Below are positions 41,453 through 48,883 of a stretch of DNA of 64,000 nt, piece after piece. Below the pieces are notes generated by a model, which worked only from the letters and a program-made list of their open reading frames with translations, was not told where the DNA came from and searched no databases. Location: contig CAWIUT010000010.1 in NCBI GenBank assembly GCA_963839365.1, positions 1 through 64,000 on the forward strand. The letters are read 5' to 3'. The stretch's first letter is position 1. Each line of letters starts with the position of its first letter. A program made the translations under genes and the position numbers. This stretch comes from DASSKA01 sp963839365 (GTDB taxonomy: Bacteria; Actinomycetota; Actinomycetes; Propionibacteriales; Nocardioidaceae).

Positions 41453-42379
41453 CTACCCGGCCGGCTCGGGGACGCGGCCGCCTGCCAACTCTGGTTCGTT
41501 GTCGGGCACCGAGACCAGCGCGAAGGCGAGCAAGATCACCAGTGGTGCGCTGTTCGGGTCGGTGGCCTGCCCGGTGTACAGCTCGCCGAGGCTCTGGCCG
41601 ACCACCCAGATGAACAGGGCCACCACGGCCCCGGTCGCAGCCGCCGCCCGGCGCCAGAGCCCCGGCACCAGACCGGCGGCCCCGATCCCGACCTGCACCA
41701 GCACCGCGACCACGACGACGGCCAGCCCCAGACCGTGCACGGCCGATGCCGACCACCTGTCCGCCTGGGCCAGCCACGCGGGGGCGCCATCGGCGTTGCC
41801 GCTGATCTCCGCCGCCAGCGCCGCCGCACTGTTCTGACCCGGCAGGGCCCGGAACAGGGCCGCGCCCACCCACAGGGCGGCCCACGCCAGAGGCAGCCAG
41901 GACGCCGGCCACCGAGTCTGCGCCCCGCGGTCCGCAGGCTCACCGCGGTCCTCGGCCGCTGGCCACGCGGCTGCTGCCAGCACCGCGTACAGCAGTACCG
42001 CCCCAGGCGCCCCCGTCAGCAGGTCGGCATGTCCAGACGCCAGGCCCCCCAACCCTTCGCCGAAGTACCACACCCCGACCGCCCAGGCGATCGAGACGGC
42101 CAGGGACCATCGCGCCGTGGACCGCAGCAGCAGCCCGATCCCGATCAGCAGCTGCACCTGGGCGAACAGGTAGTCCCACAGCATCGGGTGGGCCGAGACC
42201 AGTCCCGCGGCCCACGCCACCCCGCCCGCGACGAACCCGGGCTGCCCCTGGCCAGCCGGAGCGATCACCTGGTGCGCGAACCCCGGCCCGAACATGAACG
42301 GCTGCAGCTGCAGCGCTCCGTCCAGTAGCCACAACCACCCCAGCCACACCTGAACGGTTCGCCGCGTCACCCGCCTCAA
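41453..42379 (-). CDS. Integral membrane protein, uncharacterised
   Basis: The 308-aa protein has eight or nine hydrophobic helices (about 8-25, 45-62, 70-88, 92-112, 122-140, 160-180, 215-235, 240-262, 275-292) and a Trp-rich start (VQVWLGWLWLLDGAL). The first half resembles DoxX-like folds, but I cannot name a family. The TTG start is supported by GAGGAG 8 bases upstream; a GTG three codons on is an alternative. Its stop codon directly adjoins that of the SCO gene, and the two converge. Confidence 0.65.
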   Translation of the reverse strand: MRRVTRRTVQVWLGWLWLLDGALQLQPFMFGPGFAHQVIAPAGQGQPGFVAGGVAWAAGLVSAHPMLWDYLFAQVQLLIGIGLLLRSTARWSLAVSIAWAVGVWYFGEGLGGLASGHADLLTGAPGAVLLYAVLAAAAWPAAEDRGEPADRGAQTRWPASWLPLAWAALWVGAALFRALPGQNSAAALAAEISGNADGAPAWLAQADRWSASAVHGLGLAVVVVAVLVQVGIGAAGLVPGLWRRAAAATGAVVALFIWVVGQSLGELYTGQATDPNSAPLVILLAFALVSVPDNEPELAGGRVPEPAG

Positions 42380-42834
42380 GCCACAGTCTCCTCATCAACA
42401 TCGTCGTCCCCGCCACCCCGGGGGCACCGCAGCCGATCTTTTCACCCCAAGACACGATGGGTCGGGCCCGCCCGCCCGCTCCGACAGGTTCTTGTCGGCC
42501 GCGGACTTCAGCACGACTCGGTTCGTCACCGCGACACGCGGGTTGTTCGTTTCGGCGCGCCTCTCCCCATCAACATCGCGGGTCTTGGCAGGTTGATGGT
42601 CAGCGGACCACGAAATGTCTGGGTTCTCGCCGGGCCGATGTGCCCGGGGCCGGCGCTCCTCGTGAGGGAGTCGGTCGCAGGGTTCTCGGGTGTTTCGTCG
42701 TGGTAGTCGGAGCGATCCCCGCCGCCGTGGGTGCCGCTGAAATCGTTGGATCGCGGCCCCCTCGAGCTGGGTGTGCCGCGCGGCGGATCGCCCAAGGCCG
42801 CGTGGCACACCCTCCCCAAGGGCGGTGAGAGCAG
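42380..42834. other. Regulatory/origin region upstream of repSA-like gene
   Basis: This 455-bp stretch lies between divergent genes and likely holds the promoters of the membrane protein and the rep-xis-int operon. It contains an inverted repeat CCATCAAC (42567-42574) / GTTGATGG (42592-42599) and repeated GTTCGTC/GTTCGTTT motifs. I see no supported gene. A replication origin could lie here or in the rep gene. Confidence 0.45.
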
Positions 42835-44388
42835 GTGAGCAGCCGGTCCCGGAACGCGGCAGTGGACGCGCTGCCGCCGCTGTTCCCGGCCGCGTTCCCC
42901 GGCCACGGCGAAGACGCGCCGCTGAACCTGCCGCCACTGACCCCGAAGGTCGAGGAGCAGCTGAAGGACCTGCTGGTCTCGCGCCGGTTCGACGCCTGGT
43001 CCGAGGCGCTGGCCCGGGTCGGCAACTGCGCGCACCCGATCCGGCTCTACGGCACCTCCCAGACCGTGGACATCACCCCGGGCCAGGTGCTGGGCTCCTA
43101 CTCCAGCGCGGACGCGCCGCTGGGGGTCACCCACGTGCGGTGCGGGAACCGGCGCGCCTCGGCGTGCCCGGCGTGTTCCCGGTTGTACGCCGGGGACATG
43201 TTCCACCTGATCCGCGCCGGCGTCACCGGCGGCAAGACCGTCCCGGAGGCGGTGGCCGACAACCCGCTGACCTTCGCCACCGTCACCGCGCCCTCGTTCG
43301 GACTCGTGCACGGCACCCGCGACGGCGGCCACCCTTGCCACCCGCACACCCGCGGCCCCGGACGCTGCGTGCATGGGCGTCCGCGGACCTGCCGGGCCCG
43401 GCACGGCGACCACGACCCGGCCCTGGGGCAGCCGCTGTGCGGCGAGTGCTACGACTACGCCTCGCAGGTGGTGTGGCAGTGGTGGGCGCCGGACCTGTGG
43501 CGCCGGTTCACCATCACCCTGCGCCGGCTGGTCGCCCGACACCTCGCCATGCCGGCGACCCGGCTGCACGAGGTCGCCACCGTGCAGTACGCCAAGGTCG
43601 CCGACTACCAGGTCCGCGGCGTGGTGCACTTCCACGCCCTGGTCCGCCTCGACGGCCCCCGCACACCCGACGGGTTCGCCCCCGCCCCCGCCGGCCTGGA
43701 CACCGCCACCCTGGCCGCCCTGGTCCGCCAGGCGGTCACCTCGGTGCGTCTGACCGTCCCCGGCGTCGACGAGCACGACCCCTCGCGGAGGCTGGCGTTC
43801 GGCCGCCAATGCGACGCCCGCCCGGTCCGCGGTGGCCGCCGCACCGACGACCCCGACCGCACCCTGACCCCCGGACAGGTGGCCGGCTACCTGGCCAAGT
43901 ACGCCACCAAGTCCGCCGAAGACACCGGCGTCCTGGACAACCCCCACCACCAGCGGATCCGGGCCACCGTCCGGCAGCTGGCCGCCCGCGCCAAGGCCGC
44001 CGACTGGCCCGACGACGACAACCCGTACGCACTGCTGGGCAAGTGGGAGCACATGCTGGGCTTTCGCGGCCACTTCGCCTCCAAGTCCCGCCGCTACTCG
44101 ATCACCCTCGGCGCCCTGGGCCGGGCCCGGCGCCGCGCCCAGGCGCTGATCGCCGCACACCGCGACAGCGGCCGCCCCCTGGACCTGGCCGCCCTCGAAG
44201 CCGACCTGCTCGCCGACGACGCCGACGACACCACCCTGGTCATCGGCCACTGGCACTACGCCGGCACCGGCTGGGCCAGCGAAGGTGAAACCATCCTCGC
44301 CACCGCCGCAGCCGCCCGCGCTCGCGAGTACGACCAGTGGAAGGCCCAGCAACGCAAGCAACGGACTTCGGGAGAAGGGACCAGGTGA
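42835..44388 (+). CDS. RepSA-like rolling-circle replication initiator
   Basis: The 517-aa protein resembles the replication initiators of pSAM2-type elements. The HUH metal-binding motif is VVHFHALVRLD (His265, His267) and the catalytic-tyrosine motif is GYLAKYATKSA (Tyr352, Tyr356). Three Cys-rich segments (RCGNRRASACPACSRLY, PCHPHTRGPGRC, CGECYDY) probably bind zinc. It nicks the element's origin for rolling-circle replication after excision. It starts at GTG and its stop overlaps the xis start (TGATG), so rep, xis and int are one operon. Confidence 0.9.
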   Translation: MSSRSRNAAVDALPPLFPAAFPGHGEDAPLNLPPLTPKVEEQLKDLLVSRRFDAWSEALARVGNCAHPIRLYGTSQTVDITPGQVLGSYSSADAPLGVTHVRCGNRRASACPACSRLYAGDMFHLIRAGVTGGKTVPEAVADNPLTFATVTAPSFGLVHGTRDGGHPCHPHTRGPGRCVHGRPRTCRARHGDHDPALGQPLCGECYDYASQVVWQWWAPDLWRRFTITLRRLVARHLAMPATRLHEVATVQYAKVADYQVRGVVHFHALVRLDGPRTPDGFAPAPAGLDTATLAALVRQAVTSVRLTVPGVDEHDPSRRLAFGRQCDARPVRGGRRTDDPDRTLTPGQVAGYLAKYATKSAEDTGVLDNPHHQRIRATVRQLAARAKAADWPDDDNPYALLGKWEHMLGFRGHFASKSRRYSITLGALGRARRRAQALIAAHRDSGRPLDLAALEADLLADDADDTTLVIGHWHYAGTGWASEGETILATAAAARAREYDQWKAQQRKQRTSGEGTR

Positions 44389-44585
44389 TGACAGAAGGGA
44401 TCGAAGACCGACTCTGGTCGGTGCAGGACGTCAGTGAGTACTTGGGTGTCCCGGTGCACACGATCTACTCGCTGCGCAGTGCGGGCACCGGCCCGGCTGG
44501 TCGGATGATCGGGCGACGGCTGCGGTTCCGGCCGCAGGACGTGCGGGACTGGGTGGCCTCCCTGTCGACAGGAGTCGTGGCGTGA
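44388..44585 (+). CDS. Excisionase-like HTH protein of the AICE
   Basis: The 65-aa protein has a winged HTH: WSVQDVSEYLGVPVHTIYSL, then RMIGRRLRFRPQDVRDWV. This is the helix-turn-helix_17 type used as Xis in pSAM2-like elements. Its ATG shares one base with the rep stop, and its stop overlaps the int start (GTGA). AGAAGGGA lies upstream. Together with int it would control excision. Confidence 0.9.
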   Translation: MTEGIEDRLWSVQDVSEYLGVPVHTIYSLRSAGTGPAGRMIGRRLRFRPQDVRDWVASLSTGVVA

Positions 44586-45751
44586 GGCCGATCGGGCTGG
44601 GGGAGCACGGGGGCGTGACCATCAGCCGGCAGGACGGTGCCTACGTGGCTCACGTCTTCTACCGGGACTTCGCCGGGCGCGGGCGCCGCATCCGCCGCAG
44701 CGGGCGCAGCAAGGCCGAGGCGTCGCGCCGGGTGCTGAAGGCTGTGCAGGACGCTCTTGCGCCAACCACGTCCGGGCAGTTCCGTCCGGCCGACACGTTC
44801 GAGAAGGCCAGCGCGGCCTGGTTGTCGATGTTCACCGGTCTGGTGGAGAGGGGCACCCGCTCGCCCTCGACGCTGGACGAGTACCGGAACGTTCTCAACC
44901 GGATCGTCATCCCCGGCGTCGGGTCACTGAAGTTGGGTGAGGTGTCGACCCCTCGCCTCGACTACTTCGTCCAGCAGGTCCTGGTCGAGCACGGATACGC
45001 GACGGCCAAGCTGATGCGCACGATTCTCTCGGGCGTCTGTGGCTGGTTGGTGCGCCAGGGTGCGCTGCCGGCGAACCCGGTGCGAGATCTGACGCCATTG
45101 GAGATGGACCGTGACCGGACCGCGCGCGCGTTGTCGGTCGAGGAATTGCGGAAGTGGTTGGCGGTGCTCGATAGCCACGAGTTCGCTCGCCGGCACGACC
45201 TGCCTGAGCTGGCAAGGTTCATGGTCGCTACCGGGATGCGCCTGGGTGAGGCACTCGGCGTGACCTGGGGTGACGTCGACCTGGCCGCCGGGACGGTCGT
45301 CGTGCAACGGACGATCGTGCGTGTGACCGGAAAGGGGCTGGTCGCCAAGCGGGTGAAGTCGCGTGCCTCGGAGCGCGCATTGCTCCTGCCGCCTTGGTGC
45401 GTCGACCTGTTGAAGGCACGGAGGGTGCGTCGGGGTGGCTTCGAGGGGCCGGTCTTTCCGGACTCGCGCGGAGGCTGGCGGGATCGGAGCAACGTGGGTG
45501 CAGCGTTCCGTCGCGTCCGTGGCGGGTCGGAGTTCGAGTGGGTGAAGACGCACACCTACCGCAAGACGGTGGCGACTCTGCTCGACCAGAGCGGTGCGAG
45601 CGCCCGGATGATCGCGGACCAGCTCGGGCACTCGCGCGTGTCGATGACCCAGGACGTCTACCTTGGTCGGCGCGCTTCGAACGCCGGCAACCTGGCGGCG
45701 TTGGAGGCCTGGAACGCCACGCACGACGAGGGCGAGGGCAGCGGCCAGTGA
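44582..45751 (+). CDS. Tyrosine integrase of the AICE
   Basis: The 389-aa integrase has the arm-binding (about 8-60), core-binding (about 70-170) and catalytic domains. The catalytic residues are Arg220 (TGMRLGE), His324 and Arg327 (HTYRKT), His350 (LGHSRVS) and Tyr360 (DVYLGR). The GTG start overlaps the xis stop by four bases. It ends 71 bases from the 39-bp att repeat in tRNA-Lys, its target site. Confidence 0.93.
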   Translation: MRPIGLGEHGGVTISRQDGAYVAHVFYRDFAGRGRRIRRSGRSKAEASRRVLKAVQDALAPTTSGQFRPADTFEKASAAWLSMFTGLVERGTRSPSTLDEYRNVLNRIVIPGVGSLKLGEVSTPRLDYFVQQVLVEHGYATAKLMRTILSGVCGWLVRQGALPANPVRDLTPLEMDRDRTARALSVEELRKWLAVLDSHEFARRHDLPELARFMVATGMRLGEALGVTWGDVDLAAGTVVVQRTIVRVTGKGLVAKRVKSRASERALLLPPWCVDLLKARRVRRGGFEGPVFPDSRGGWRDRSNVGAAFRRVRGGSEFEWVKTHTYRKTVATLLDQSGASARMIADQLGHSRVSMTQDVYLGRRASNAGNLAALEAWNATHDEGEGSGQ

Positions 45752-45822
45752 TGCGCATTCTGCCAAGCATCTTGCCAATCGCCCGGCCGCTGACCGTGTT
45801 GGTGGCGTGGTTCCACGCTCAA

Positions 45823-45861
45823 CTTGTGGGCCCCGTGGGGCTCGAACCCACAACCCGCGGA
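45823..45861. repeat. Right att copy within the tRNA-Lys 3' part
   Basis: This 39-bp sequence is identical to 37810-37848. It covers the tRNA from the anticodon stem 3' side through the discriminator plus four bases beyond. The integrated element thus keeps a functional tRNA-Lys. Confidence 0.92.
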
Positions 45862-45899
45862 TTAAAAGTCCGCTGCTCTGCCAATTGAGCTAGAGGCCC
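45827..45899 (-). tRNA. tRNA-Lys(TTT)
   Basis: The minus-strand cloverleaf has acceptor GGGCCTC/GGGGCCC, D-arm with AATTGG loop, anticodon stem GCGGA/TCCGC around CTTTTAA (anticodon TTT), T-arm GTGGGTTCGAGCCCCAC and discriminator A. No CCA is encoded. The 3' half lies in the att repeat of the integrative element. Confidence 0.96.
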
Positions 45900-46130
45900 G
45901 GGACACGGGGACCCTCCTGGGAATGATCCTCGGGGGTCGACCCATCTCCGATCGGCAGTATCGCAGGTCGCGCGGGCACGCTCGGGGACGCCCTCGCCGC
46001 CAACGGTAGGGTCCGGTCTAGCGCTAGGTGAGAAGGACCCTCGGGCGCCACCGGAAGCCGGCCGATGTGCAGGGTGCCTTCGGAGTCGTCGTCCGGGTCG
46101 CGTTCCGCGGCTCTGCAATGGCAGTAGTCG

Positions 46131-46160
46131 GTACGTGGGGTGTTGGTACGTGGGGTGTTG
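46131..46160 (+). repeat. Two perfect tandem 15-bp units
   Basis: GTACGTGGGGTGTTG occurs twice directly in tandem, 26 bases after the stop of the minus-strand gene ending at 46186. Confidence 0.85.
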
Positions 46161-46185
46161 GCCTTCCTGCGGCGCTGTGGCGGGT

Positions 46186-47433
46186 TCAGTTGCCGAAGCA
46201 TTTGGCTGGCGGTGTCATCACGATCAGCGCGTTGGAGGGCCCTCCGTTGATGCCTTGGTAGACCGCGTAGACCTTGCCGTGGAGGACAACCAGCCCGCTG
46301 ATGCCGGCGATGACCACGCCGTTTCTGGTGCCGACCGGCACCCTGGCTCGGAGGGTGCCTGTGTCCGGGTTGGCGCAGCCGAGCTGGCCGGTTGACCCCA
46401 GCCAAGCCACGCCGTCGCTGACGGATGGGAAGGTCAGGGCACCGCCCCCACTCGATCCGACGCCGCCCTGGTATATCGGCGACTGGTGACCCTGGTATGG
46501 CGTGAAGGCGATCACTGCCTGCATCCCGCCCGCGTCGGTGGACCAGATACCTCCGGCGGTTGCCTGTATACCCAGATCGACCTCGCCGGTTCGAACGGGA
46601 GCACCCACCGCTGAGCCGGTCTGCGGGTCGAGGGTCTCGAGCTGGCCCGGACCGGGCAGGCCGCCGGTGCGGGTGGCCACGTAGAGGCGGCTCCCGTCGG
46701 CACTCATCGCGATACTCGTTATCCGGTGGGCGATGGTGAGCTGGTGCGTCACTCTCCCGGAATGGATGAAGCTGACCTCGTGGTCGGCGCTGACCACCAC
46801 CGTGTCGGGGCCCTGTGTGGCGATGCCGGTGTTGACGGGCACTCGTACCGTGGTTGTGACCGCCAGCGTCATCGGGTCGAGGCCCAGGACCGCCTTCTTG
46901 TCGCTGCTGGGGATCCAGACCCGGCCGGCCGCGGCGACGGGGTGAAGGCCGCCGACGTGGTCGGCATGGGCGAGCGGTCTGCCGGTGGCTGGATCGAGGC
47001 GGTACAACGTCGTCGAGCTGCCGTGGTTGGCTTCGCCGTAGAGCCGGCCGTCCAGCGCGGTCGTTGAGTCAGGATTGAGCCGCAGGGTCCCGAGCTGCTG
47101 GGCATGCCACGGGTGGGCGGGTAGCGCGCGCGGCGACGCCGTTCTCGGGGGGGACGGGGATGGTGAGGAGGCCGAGGCAGGCGCGGAGGGAGGCCTGGTG
47201 GCCGGCGCGCTGCTCTGCCCCGCTCGGACGAGCCCGATCGTGACTCCCACGATGATCACCAGCACGGCCGCAGCCGCGAGCAAGGGCACCCAGCGATGCC
47301 GGGGGCGGCTCGCGGAGGTCCGGGCTGCGATGTCCTCGGCGGTGAGCATACGGGGCGGTTCGGGCGTGCCGGCTGCGAGCCACTCGGCGAGGCGCCGCTC
47401 CTCCTCCGAGGTGACGCCGGGCTGGTCGTTCAT
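46186..47433 (-). CDS. Membrane anti-sigma-like protein with extracytosolic beta-propeller
   Basis: The 415-aa protein has a short cytoplasmic N terminus (EEERRLAEWLAAGTPEPPRM), one transmembrane helix (about 50-70), a Pro/Ser-rich linker and a C-terminal domain of repeating strands (YRLDPATGRPLAHADHVGGL, LGLDPMTLAVTTTVRVP, LETLDPQTGSAVGAP) typical of PQQ/NHL-like beta-propellers. No HxxxCxxC zinc anti-sigma motif is visible. Its start overlaps the stop of the ECF sigma factor gene (ATGA), so it is the likely partner that holds the sigma factor at the membrane and senses a surface signal. Confidence 0.8.
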   Translation of the reverse strand: MNDQPGVTSEEERRLAEWLAAGTPEPPRMLTAEDIAARTSASRPRHRWVPLLAAAAVLVIIVGVTIGLVRAGQSSAPATRPPSAPASASSPSPSPPRTASPRALPAHPWHAQQLGTLRLNPDSTTALDGRLYGEANHGSSTTLYRLDPATGRPLAHADHVGGLHPVAAAGRVWIPSSDKKAVLGLDPMTLAVTTTVRVPVNTGIATQGPDTVVVSADHEVSFIHSGRVTHQLTIAHRITSIAMSADGSRLYVATRTGGLPGPGQLETLDPQTGSAVGAPVRTGEVDLGIQATAGGIWSTDAGGMQAVIAFTPYQGHQSPIYQGGVGSSGGGALTFPSVSDGVAWLGSTGQLGCANPDTGTLRARVPVGTRNGVVIAGISGLVVLHGKVYAVYQGINGGPSNALIVMTPPAKCFGN

Positions 47434-47945
47434 CGGCTGACCCCTCCTTCCAGGATGGCGGACACCGAGGGGTGCTGACGCAGCTTGGCCAGTGCCCGGG
47501 CGATGTGGCTCTTGACCGTGCCGACCGAACAGCCCATCGCCGCCGCGGTCTGCTCGGCCGTGAGGTCTGCGAAGTAGCGGCAGACGATGGCGACGCGCTG
47601 CTGCGGTGTGAGCGCCGACAGTGCGCCTCGGACATCGACCCCGACGGCGACCTCATCACTCGCGTCGTCATTGGGCGTCTCCGGAAGACTGGCCGTGGGT
47701 GCCTCGCCGGTCCAGCGGCGACGTTGCCCGCGCAGATAGGTCCGCGTCATCACCCGATGCGTGTACGCCGTCGGCGCTTGCCTGGCCCGAACCCAGTGCT
47801 GCCAGGTGATGACCAGCGAGGTCTGCACCAGATCCTCGGCACTCGCCCAGTCGGTGGTCAGCAGCCAGGCAGCACGTTGCAGCGACCGCGCGGAAGCATC
47901 GACGAACTCATCGAAGCCTTCGGTGTCAGCGTCGCCCACACTCAT
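47430..47945 (-). CDS. ECF sigma factor, SigE-family (actinobacterial)
   Basis: The 171-aa sigma-70-type factor has region 2 (ARSLQRAAWLLTTDWASAED, LVQTSLVITWQHW) and region 4 (LTPQQRVAIVCRYFADLTAE, AMGCSVGTVKSHIARALAKL). The fold and the early FDEFVDASARSL match the SigE group of ECF factors. The ATG at 47945 gives the usual length. The anti-sigma-like gene follows with a 4-base overlap. The target genes are unknown. Confidence 0.9.
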   Translation of the reverse strand: MSVGDADTEGFDEFVDASARSLQRAAWLLTTDWASAEDLVQTSLVITWQHWVRARQAPTAYTHRVMTRTYLRGQRRRWTGEAPTASLPETPNDDASDEVAVGVDVRGALSALTPQQRVAIVCRYFADLTAEQTAAAMGCSVGTVKSHIARALAKLRQHPSVSAILEGGVSR

Positions 47946-48468
47946 GAAAGTACTTGGCCACTCCGGTCGGGTTACACCGAATCGCACGAACCCTGCAGGT
48001 CTCGTGGACAGGCGGGGAGGACGCGTATGCCGCTGGCCGCGCCACCCTGCCGCTCAGCCAGAGAGGGGCTGTCCATATCGGTGCAGTGATTCCGGAGGCC
48101 TGAGCGTGGTTGTTCCCTGGCTCGAGTCGAGCGCTCGGCAGGTACCTGTTCGATGTAGGTCTCGGTCGGCGCAGGGTGTTGGCGCTTGGTTGGCTGGTAG
48201 TCACAGGGGAGGTGGGCGCTGGCCCGAACCATCACGGTGCTGGTCGCGGCGACGGCGCTGCTGGTGAGCGGGCTGCGCCACCCCCAACAGGAGTGTCAGG
48301 ATCGGGCGGCGAGCGCGGGAGGTCTCCGCCTGCGTCAGGCGGACTCACTATGAACCGCTGGACTCAGCTCACCCTGACACGCAGGGGGCGACGGAGCGCG
48401 TTGTCTCCAGGCCCCATCGTGGACGGCTCGGATCGCTGTACCGAAGGGAACGGTCGCATCAGTGCGTG
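47946..48468. other. Intergenic region upstream of the sigma factor, with decayed frames
   Basis: Near the sigma start the minus strand reads GTGTAACC, a possible ECF -35 element. Around 48220-48350 a plus-strand frame shows ARTITVLVAATALLVSG, like a signal peptide, with GGGGAGG upstream but no standard start codon and a stop just before. I read this as a gene remnant or a CTG-started small secreted protein. Confidence 0.35.
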
Positions 48469-48835
48469 ATGATGGGGGTGACCAGGGGCTCTGGCTGAGC
48501 AGGTCGACTACCACCGGCGCCGTGCCGGGGAGAACGACGTAACGGCGTACGGCTGTCTCAGGGTGGCCCGTGCGCGCATCGCGCGGCTGGTCGCGGAGAT
48601 GCGACCGACCGGAAACGTGTTGGAGATCGCGTGCGGGACCGGCCTGTGGACCGAAGCACCGGCCGGGACTGTGGACACGGTGACCGCCATCGATGTGGCG
48701 CCCGAAGCAGTGGAGATCGCTCGTGCTCGGGTGCCGGTAGCGAAGGTCAGCTTCGAGGTTGCCGATGTGTTCTTCTGGACCCCGGGCACACGGTTCGGCG
48801 CGGTCTTCTGGGTGATCTCACCCCGCCCCAGACGC
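48469..48835 (+). pseudogene. Truncated SAM-dependent methyltransferase
   Basis: The frame contains the class I methyltransferase motif VLEIACGTGLWTEAPAG (motif I), VTAIDVAPEAVEIAR (motif II) and VSFEVADVFFW, preceded by EQVDYHRRRAGENDVTAYG. The native ATG at 48469 is in another frame, which stops at 48497; homology to the family ends at about 48820. So both a 5' frameshift and a 3' truncation are present. It then runs in frame into the GT61 gene, which makes a misleading 660-aa ORF. Confidence 0.7.
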
Positions 48836-48883
48836 CGATCCCCTGGTGCCCCGTGCGTGCGTCGCGTGGCTAGGGTTCTGCCT

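Larger units (their letters stand above)
37810..45861 (+). mobile_element. AICE/pSAM2-type integrative element in tRNA-Lys(TTT)
   Basis: Two identical 39-bp repeats bound an 8,013-bp unit. Read from the right, it carries a tyrosine integrase, xis and a RepSA-like replication initiator in one overlapping operon, the core of actinomycete integrative elements that excise and replicate by rolling circle. The integrase gene abuts the intact tRNA-Lys, as in pSAM2-like elements. Cargo consists of a SCO-like lipoprotein and two membrane proteins. No TraB/FtsK-like transfer gene is seen, so it cannot conjugate by itself. An IS256-family element has inserted inside it. Confidence 0.88.

Noticed and set aside
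42457..42828. Small gene upstream of repSA
   Set aside because: The 123-codon frame has low-complexity Arg/Ala/Gly composition, no ribosome site and no motif.
42526..44361. 611-codon minus-strand frame
   Set aside because: Shadow of the RepSA-like gene without recognisable domains; the plus-strand frame has HUH and YxxKY motifs.
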